A stretch of DNA of 64,000 bases, from NCBI GenBank assembly GCA_947561395.2, contig OX387194.1, positions 24,891,536 to 24,955,535 on the forward strand, given 5' to 3'. The notes below the pieces were generated by a model. The model ran no database searches. It had not been told where the DNA came from and was given only the letters and a program-made list of their open reading frames with translations. Below, piece after piece: positions 56,624-64,000 of the stretch. How positions within the stretch are numbered: the stretch's first letter is position 1; each line of letters begins with the position of its first letter. The DNA comes from Buxus sempervirens. Taxonomy: Eukaryota; Streptophyta; Magnoliopsida; Buxales; Buxaceae. The translations under genes were made by a program, and so were the position numbers.

Positions 56624-57049
56624 TTAAGATGGGTCAAAGGCCCTTCTCATGGCGGATATGGCAATGATGGAGTTGGACGGGCCTGCCCCATTGTGGTAAG
56701 GCAGAGGGTTTTGCCCAATATCATTTCCCGACGGGGCAGGCGCAGCAGTATTAAAGACCAGGGCCTTCTGATCCAACAGATCTTGGACCACATGCTTCAG
56801 AACCCAGCAAGTGTCTGTAGAGTGCCTTGGTGTATCCATGTGGAAGTCACAAGTGACTGCCGAATTAAAATTCCTCCCCTTCAAGGCATTTGGGTTGGGC
56901 TCTTTCAGAGTCACATACTCCCCTTTCAGTAGGGTTGGCAACAGTTGGGAAAGAAACATAGGAAGAGGTGTAAAAACTCTGCTCCTCCTTGCTGCTATCC
57001 AGGCCTCCCTCTCTTCCTTAGTAAAAGTCATCCTTGGGTTTGCAAGCAC
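56624..57049 (-). pseudogene. gag C-terminal zinc-knuckle region (fossil, minus element)
   Basis: Reads FTKEEREAWIAARRSRVFTP, then LSQLLPTLLKGEYVTL and CDFHMDTPRHSTDTCWVLKH. The CxxHxxxxxHxxxxC-like pattern matches the zinc-knuckle-like end of the gag at 20926-22343 (CGYHKGAPGHDTEEC). Confidence 0.85.
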
Positions 57050-57100
57050 GGAGGGGGAGAAATTGACATTGAGCGGGGTCTAGTATGACTGCTAGGCCTG

Positions 57101-58215
57101 CTAGGCTTGTTGGGGTGCAGAAATATTGACATGGAGCGGTTTCTTGGAGGGAGGAGCCTGTACCAGGTTTACTTCTCCTTCTTTTCTGGCCCCGTTCTTC
57201 TTAAACCCAGTCCCCTTCTTCTGTGCCAGGGAAGCGGAGGAATCAGATTGCCCGGCCAAAGTAGAGTAGTCAATAAGTTTTCCTAACCTGACCCCTTCCT
57301 CGATCCTGTCGGCCACCTGTACCAGAGCTGCAAAATTGGTGGTGATCTGACCCACCATATGGTTATAGAAGGGCTGCCCCAGTGTGTTTACAAAGGTTGA
57401 AATCATTTCGGGTTCCAACATAGGCAGCCTAACCTGGGAGGCGGCCTCTCTCCACCTTTTAGCATACTGTTTTACAGATTCATCTTTTCCCTTACTCATC
57501 CTCATCATGTCGTACCGATCTGGCACGATCTCCGAGTTAAATTTGTATTGGTCCAGGAAAGCATCAGCCAAGTCCTTCCACCTTCTAATCCTGCCATGGT
57601 CCACGGTGGCAAACCACCTTAGAGCTGATCCTGTCAAACTCCTCTCGAAAAGTTGGATCAATATGTCGTCATCCCGGCCAAACTGGCACAAAACCCCACA
57701 GTATAGTTTCAAGTGGCTCATTGGGCAGCCCGTGCCATCATATTTGTTGAAGTCTGGGCACTTGAACTTGGCCGGTAGGCATGTATCCAGGTATATGCAC
57801 AGATCGTCAAAGGTGGTACCTCCATAGCTGTTTCCCCCCTTTACCTCCTTAAGTTCTTCCTGAATCCTCTCTATCTTATGTAGGAGTTTCTTTTCCATCT
57901 CCTCCCTGGCTTTTTCTTTTTCCATCTCTTTCTCATACTCGACAGTGTTTTCCCTGATCAGAATAGGCTCAGGGACAGGTTCAAAAATGGGCTCAGGTAT
58001 GGGCTGAGCCGGAGGTAGAATGTAGGCTTAAGTGGTGGAGTTTGATGGGAAGTAGAGGCTTGGTTTTGGGCCTGAGCCGCCAGTAAATCTCCTAGCATCT
58101 TGGCCAGTCCGGCCACTTGCTCTTGCAGCTGAGCAAAGTCCTGAGCAGGGACAGTAGCTTGGGCTTGGTTCTCTTCAGTATTCATTGCTCGAGCTTTGGA
58201 TCTGGTCACGGGAGC
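57101..58215 (-). pseudogene. gag domain (fossil, minus element)
   Basis: N-terminal glutamine-rich helix (QDFAQLQEQVAGLAKMLGDL), a coiled segment, then the retrotransposon gag domain: LPAKFKCPDFNKYDGTGCPM, SALRWFATVDHGRIRRWKDL, FLDQYKFNSE, SVKQYAKRWREAASQV and TLGQPFYNHMVGQ. It is of the same overall type as the gag at 20926-22343 but clearly a different family (only moderate similarity). The element is broken, with at least three or four breaks between here and the protease. Confidence 0.88.
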
Positions 58216-58385
58216 AATGATTGCAAGTGTACCTGGGGGAGGAAAACACAAAGAAACGTGTCAGCTCCCATTTAATCCTAGTCACACCTATAAATGTAGA
58301 TAAGTGAGTTAAGTGAACACAAGTCTGGATTTATTTGTTTTTTTTATTTTTTTTATTTTTTTTACTTGAGTTAAAAGGATTGTTG

Positions 58386-59045
58386 GAATATTCTAGGGCT
58401 TCCAACAGGTCCCACAAAATATGAATTGTCTAAAATTCAGAGGCTTTTAGACGGCCCAAAAAGGTTTGAATTGATTGGTACGAAAAAGACCAATCAAAAG
58501 GTTTTCTGGAATATTTTAGGGCTTCCAAAGGTCCCACAAATTTTTGAGTTGATTGGTATGAAAAGACCAACCAAAGGTTTTATGGAATATTCTAGGGCTT
58601 CCAAGTGTCCCATAAATTTTTGAGTTGATTGGTATGAAAAAGACCAACCAAAGGTTTTTTTGGAATATTCTAGGGCTTCCAAGTGTCCCATAAATTTTTG
58701 AGTTGATTGGTACGAAAAAGACCAACCAAAGGTTTTTTGGAATATTCTAGGACTTCCAAAGGTCCCACAAATTTTTGAGTTGATTGGTACGAAAAAAACC
58801 AACCAAAGGTTTTTTTTGTTTGGAATATTCTAGGGCTTCCAAAGGTCCCACAAATTTTTGAGTTGATTGGTACGAAAAAGACCAACCAAAGGTTTTATGG
58901 AATATTCTAGGGCTTCCAAGTGTCCCATAAATTTTTGAGTTGATTGGTACGAAAAGACCAACCAAAGGTTTTATGGAATATTCTAGGGCTTCCAAGGGTC
59001 CCACAAATTTTTGAGTTGATTGGTACGAAAAAGACTAACAAAAGG
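58386..59045 (-). repeat. 77-bp tandem repeats upstream of the minus gag
   Basis: About eight units containing GGAATATTCTAGGGCTTCCAA, TCCCACAAATTTTTGAGTTG and ATTGGTACGAAAAAGACCAA. They lie in the leader of the minus-strand gag. The overlapping minus frames (FFVPINSKICGTFGSPRIF) are translations of the repeat. Confidence 0.93.
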
Positions 59046-59339
59046 TTTTTTTTTTTTTTTGTTATTTGCTGAATTTTCTTAGTTTCAAGTTCAAAAGTTT
59101 GATTGAAACATGTTTGAGGTGAGTTGTATCAAGAAATATAACACCTTGGTTCCCTTTTTATGTATCTTCTTTAAGCTTGTGGAAATGGTAGATTTGAGTT
59201 ATAAAATTAGGTTAAATCCTAAAAAAAAAAAATTTGTTTTTTTGTTTTACTTGAATTATCTTTCATATTCTCTTTGGGGTGCCTAAAGATTATTCACAAT
59301 GTTTTAGGCATTTTATTCTCAAAAAAATTGGGCTGGAAA

Positions 59340-60270
59340 TTCAATTTGCCAATTTTCGGGCTGTATCCGACATGATATGTCGGCTAAGGCTATGTCTTAT
59401 TGTATCCGATACAAATGATCGGATACATGCATAAGCTTTTGTAACCGATGGAATATGTCGGATAAGAAAGAAACCTTGTTTAACCGACCTGAGTTATCAG
59501 TTAATGCCGAAATGGCCCTTTTTGACTCATTTTTTCACTAGATCCTGTTATTTTCATTCCCACTTGATGTTCACCTTGACTTGGCCTCTAAATCTAGCCC
59601 CAAATTGGGCTTTGACATCATACTTGCAAAAATTCACAAATTCATGAGGGTACTTGTACCCTCCAAAGTTATACACCCATTCATGGATTTTGGTACTCTT
59701 GGTTACCTCCTACATGGACTTTGGGTAGGATTACTTTTAAATTGAGTTGGAAACTCATCCTATAGGTTACACCAACCTTAGGCTATGGACTCTTTTGGGA
59801 AAAGATTCATCCCAAGCATATGGACACCATGGCTTTTAATTTACATGAATATAAATAAAAAAAACATGGCTTTACCTTGCCACCTTGTGTTACCTTCAAT
59901 ATGTTATTCATATTATACCTTGGCCTGTGAAACATGCAAACGGCCTTCCCTCATTTACACCCAATTCCCCAAATGTAATTGTGTAATTTAGCTGAAAACC
60001 TTTTTCTCCACCTTCAAGCGTATGGTTTTTGGGTTTTGGCTTAATTGGCAAGTTAAAACTCAAGTCTAGTGATGCCTAGAATCGAATCACAGATCCCATT
60101 GTCATCACATCATTGACTAAAATTCTAAGGTAAATGTTTTCACTTTCACTTTCCGAAGTATCGACCTCGGTGCGTGAAGCTACACACATTCGGGTTTAAC
60201 TTCCTATAGGTAATGGGTAGGCTGTGCAAAGTGTTTAAAGTGCTCAAGTGCATTTAAAATTGAGGCACCC
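59340..60270 (-). mobile_element. Probable LTR remnant of the minus element, with hairpin cluster
   Basis: 59360-59510 carries the same kind of hairpins as the Tat LTRs: TGTATCCGA...ATGTCGGCTA, GTATCCGATAC, TGATCGGATACA, and TTAACCGAC around CTGAGTT (59480-59504). The loop orientation fits minus sense. 59510-60270 holds no gene that I can recognise. Assignment to the 5' LTR of the minus gag-pro element is an inference from position. Confidence 0.5.
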
Positions 60271-60859
60271 TGTTAGCACCTGATTTTTGCACCCCCAAAA
60301 TGAAGAAAAATGAAAAGTTAAAATTAAAGTCAAACCCTGAAGGGGTCAAAATATTGACTTTTCCAATTAAGGAAATTTGGCCATCAAACTTTATACCATT
60401 GAAAAGAGCACTTCGACACGGTTCTAACGCAACTGAGTTTGCTGGAATCAGAGTCCAGGTGAGAAAGATATGGCCCGGTCAAACTTCCAGAAAGCAAAAA
60501 GTTGACTTTTTGCTCAACCCCAATCCAACTGCCAAGCTTGATCTCAATAGATAGCTGGTTCCGAGCTGATTCCAGCGACACTAAGTTTGCTCAAATCAGA
60601 CACCAGACAAAGAAGTTATGAGCAGTTGAAATTTCAAGAAAACGGCCCGTGTGGCAAAAACAGCAGAATAAAGCAAAATAAATGAACAAATAAATAAAAT
60701 AATCTTATATTAATGTTTTAATAATATAATTTTAGATATTTTGAATATTTTAATAATATAATCTCGGATTTTATAATAAAATAAGAATAAAATCGAATAA
60801 AATCTTTATTAAAAATCAAATTTCATAAACTGTTTAAAATCCGGCATTTAAAAAACGTG

Positions 60860-61060
60860 CTTAACCGCACGTGAAGTACGGTTTAGTCTGAACCGCACTT
60901 CAAATACGGTTTTGATCTTCTAGAAGGTGGATGCGTGTCCTGTACGGCGACAGCTGGCAGATTCGCGCAGATTTGCACGTGTTGAATGCCAACCGCACTT
61001 TAAGTGTGGTTTTTGATTTTTTAGTGCAATTTTGTCACAACCGCACTTCAAGTGCGTTCC
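60860..61060 (+). repeat. AACCGCACTT palindromes upstream of TATA
   Basis: Four or five copies. The clearest is 60991-61011, arms AACCGCACTT/AAGTGTGGTT (one wobble). Others at about 60870, 60893 and 61038. Confidence 0.87.
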
Positions 61061-61074
61061 GGCACTTTTTTGCC

Positions 61075-61080
61075 TATAAG
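61075..61080 (+). promoter_or_regulatory. LTR TATA-like box
   Basis: TATAAG in TTGCCTATAAGTAAAGGG, about 800 bp into the LTR, right after the palindrome block. Confidence 0.6.
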
Positions 61081-61852
61081 TAAAGGGCCAGCCCCCCATT
61101 CGAAGGGGAGCCTTCCCTTTGGCCTCTCCCCTCTCCGTCTGTGCGTTTTCCACGGCCGAAACCCTGCCCAGGTTCTGCCATCCCAATTCCTAATTCCAAA
61201 AATCCCCAAAATGCCCCTGCATTGCCCAAACTCTGTCTAAACCCTGTTTGTTTACCCTTTGAACATAGGAAACCCAACCAAACCCTTTCAAAACCCAATT
61301 TGGAAACTCAAGGAGACGCGGAAGCGCTGCCCAATTCGCTCGGACTTGGAGTAATCATCAAAATCAATTAGACGTTGCATTGTAAGTATTCTTACTAAAT
61401 TAAGTGAATTTTTAATCACCTTTTCTTTCTTCTTCACTTACTTTTCTTTTATTATTTTCATTATGTCATTTCTAACATATTTTGGCTGCTGTATGTGATG
61501 AGCACTTGATCCAAAATGATCATTCCTACGAAAAAGAGGAGAAAATAACCAAGGTTATCAAAAGAATGATACTCAACCTAATTTGGTTACAATTTTTGAA
61601 CTTCTTTGAATACCTGATATTCCCTGTAATCTTCCTCTCCTTCCCTTCTTAACAACGGCCATAAGTGATTAAAAGGAGGTCTTGTCCATTCAAATAATGT
61701 AAAAGGAGGAGAAAAAGAGAGTTTTGAAGCCAAATGAAGAAAGTGGAGAACCGCAGAGATGCTGGAAGCCTGATGGAGGTTGTTGGAAGCCAAAGAAAAC
61801 CAAACAAAGTGATCCAGACTAAAATCGGCATGAAGATGATAATTCGGGCAAA

Positions 61853-61929
61853 AACCGCATACACAGAGCGGTTTGGCCAGAACCGCAGTCCATCTGCGGT
61901 CCTGACCAAACCGCACAGTGAGTGCGGTT
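61853..61929 (+). repeat. AACCGCAC hairpins downstream of TATA
   Basis: Three inverted repeats: AAACCGC...GCGGTTT (about 61853-61873), AACCGCAG...CTGCGGT (about 61881-61900), and AACCGCAC-AGTGA-GTGCGGTT (61909-61929, perfect 8 bp). Confidence 0.88.
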
Positions 61930-62662
61930 AGATTAAAAAAGTGGTTTAAAATTGATTTTTCGGGCCCGGTTGGACTTGACTCGACTTGAACCGGCCTTTT
62001 AGACAGGTTGGACTATTTTGAGCCCATTAAAAGACTGTGGGCCTAGACGGGCCCACCAAGACTACCATGGGCCCACTTGTGGAGCTCACTTTAGACCGAC
62101 CCATACCCGGCCCGTTTTTTAACAAAACGGGCCCCAAGGCCACTTGACCCGGCTAATGGGCCCATTCCAAGCCCACTAAGCCCAAATTGAATTGTAAATA
62201 AATAAAACTTAATAAAATAACCAAATGGGTTACCCAATTGGGCCCAAGGCCCAACCATGGCAACCCACGGGTCTTCCAACAGGATCCGGGTCCGACCCAC
62301 TTCATCTAAATAAATAAGAAAGATAAAATCAAAATAAAAGGGACCCACACCTTCAGAGGGCCCCGCCAGACCTAATAAGGCAGTATGCTGGTCTAGGAAA
62401 GGTGAGATTGACTCAAAAACCAGGGAGACCCGAGGGACCCATCAAACCGACGGGGCGGGCCGGGGTGTCTTAGGGCTTCCCCGGACGTAACCGAGGACTT
62501 AGCTAGAACTCTGAAAAGCCGCAGACCAGACTTAGACCCGGATAGGGCAAACACCGTGTCTGCCTGCACCTCTCAGGCAGTGGCGACTCCGAAAGTCCCA
62601 AGGCACGCACGAAAAGTGTGCCCGATGTGCGATCTAGGTCAGATTTAGGTGCGCACACACCC

Positions 62663-64000
62663 CCTGCAGGAGATAGCATAACTCAACCATAGAAAGTGAA
62701 CACATAGCACCTACATCTACCACAAGAGATAGCTTCATCACCCTCAAGTGGTAACTCACACACCCATCTACCATGTGGGATGCAATCCCGTAGTAATCAC
62801 ATTTCCCCTACATGAGGTAGCACGTCTTTCCCGCATGAGGTAACTCACACGTCTCCCCTATGGCATGCAATCATATTATGATTACATCTCCCCCACAGGA
62901 GGTCTCTCCCCTTCAAGATACAATCCAATTTGGACTACATCTCCTCCACAGGAGGTAACACATCTTACCCGCAGGTGATAACATGCACATCTCCCCTGTA
63001 GGATGCAATCACATCATGATTACATCTCCCTCATAAGAGGTAACCCATCTCTCCTGCAAGAGGTAATCAAATCTCATCCGCAGATGGTAAACAAATATCA
63101 CATTGCCATCATGGTTTATAAATCATTCCATGATACATGGAAGAGTATAAATCCATAATTCATATCTCGCATATAGATAAAGTAGTTTGTTCAAGTTTAA
63201 TAAATACTCCAAAACCTCTTGTCAATCCTTATTTTATTTCAAAACATAGTTCATTATACTCAAATATGTTATAAAAGTATTTTGTTCAACTCCAAGACTT
63301 GAATCATGTCTAAACAATATGATTTATAGATGTAGAAATCAACCAGATCGATTTTTTTTAAATAACCCAAAACCCTATTTTATTTTCAAATCAGACAACC
63401 AATTTGCAAACAAACTTTAATCATTCTTCAATTTGTTTAAAACACAAAAGAATTATTTAAACAATTGAACCCCTCTAAAATTATTTGGTTTAGATTTTTA
63501 AATCCATTTTTAAATCATTTTGTTATGAAATAACATTTAATTCGGTGCATAATCAAAATTTCGATGAGGTCGCTTAGCCTCGTCACTCAAGCGACCATGC
63601 TGGGCAGCCTAATAGCTTAAAACGAAATTTTTGTAAACAACAGGCGCTCAGGTGGGCGCCTAGGCGACCATGCAGGCAACCTACCCCGAAATTACTCGTT
63701 TACACAATTGCTTAGCCCATCCCATCACTTAGGCGATCGGCTGGGCGACCTAATTTTTCTTTATTTCTAAGTAATACGCAACCTCGATTGCTTAGGCGAT
63801 CATGCTCAAGTTCTAGTTTTTATGCATCAAACATCAAACTACCTCCTCAAATCACTTCTAAATCATATATTTCAACCTCTAAACATGCTAGATCATTCCA
63901 AACTCATCTAAAAATAGGTTTACAATAAATCTAAATAAAAACCTAAGGAAACTTAATACTTTAAACATGCTCGACAATATTCATGAGCCACATGTAAGGT
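62663..64000 (-). mobile_element. Relic of the unrelated LTR family, minus orientation
   Basis: Carries the inverted counterpart of the repeat block 36985-37460 (62665-63095: CTCCCCCACAGGAGGT, CATCTCCCCTGTAGGATGCA) and GGCGACC/CGCCTAGG-type palindromes near 63590-63790 like those at 36410. It is interrupted on its left by the solo LTR 60271-62657. The right end lies beyond the window. No coding region recognised. Confidence 0.7.

Larger units (their letters stand above)
60271..62657 (+). mobile_element. Solo LTR, Tat/Ogre type, TSD CACCC
   Basis: Begins TGTTAGCACCTGATTTTTGC and ends GGTGCGCACA, flanked by CACCC (60266-60270, 62658-62662). Contains U3 repeats (CAACTGAGTTTGC-type near 60430), AACCGCACTT palindromes upstream of TATAAG at 61075, the same AACCGCAC motif at 61853-61929, a CCGGTC...GGGCCC-rich R/U5, and TGGCGACTCC at 62580. 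Confidence 0.95.

Noticed and set aside
58494-59004. Minus-strand frames with repeated peptide FFVPINSKICGTFGSPRIF
   Set aside because: Product of the 77-bp tandem repeat in the leader of a gag relic.

Overview
The window is nuclear DNA from a flowering plant with a large, retrotransposon-rich genome. Almost everything in it comes from Ty3/gypsy elements of the Tat/Ogre type. The signs are LTRs of 2-3.7 kb beginning TGTAAGCACC and ending GCGCGCACA, a primer-binding site TGGCGACTCTGCTGGGGAC (tRNA-Arg type), an extra ORF upstream of gag that resembles the plant DUF7745 protein, and a pol with a second RNase H. I found no intact host gene, tRNA, rRNA or CRISPR array. The species cannot be named from the sequence.

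Layout. A broken plus-strand element (called A here) runs from before the window to about 43.6 kb. Its pol is opened by four later insertions. Three are solo LTRs (2186-4383 plus, 5255-8919 minus, 9081-12150 plus). One is a complete but pol-less two-LTR element (12803-31790). Each has a perfect 5-bp target-site duplication: AGGAT, GCAAC, CCCAC and GCTGC. A fifth LTR ending at 1509 sits at the start of the reverse transcriptase. The 3' UTR of A holds a minus-strand LTR (34050-40056), which is itself split by a solo LTR of an unrelated family (35185-38054, duplication TGGCG). The polypurine tract of A is followed by an LTR (40551-43620) that leads straight into a second primer-binding site and the ORF1 of another element (B), ending in a cut-down LTR at 48832. 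Then come 4.4 kb of AT-rich DNA without recognisable elements (48833-53217), a truncated minus LTR (53218 to about 54735), a broken minus-strand gag-pro relic of a second Tat family (about 54.8-60.2 kb), another solo LTR (60271-62657, duplication CACCC) and a minus-strand relic of the unrelated LTR family up to the window end.

The unusual part is the non-coding architecture. (1) The 3' UTRs of A and of the 19-kb element carry spaced copies of a motif like TCCCCAGTGGAGT, which is complementary to the element's own primer-binding site and so mimics the 3' end of the primer tRNA. (2) The ORF1-gag spacer holds arrays of short hairpins whose stems change in a compensatory way from unit to unit. 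(3) The LTRs carry palindromes of 8-15 bp, in several copies as hairpins with a shared 7-nt loop (AACTCAG), at two sites: just upstream of the TATA box and 0.8-2 kb downstream. In several LTRs both sites use the same motif, while the motif differs between LTRs. I read these as a set of structured RNA or protein-binding modules not covered by the usual element annotation. All similarity figures are by-eye counts.
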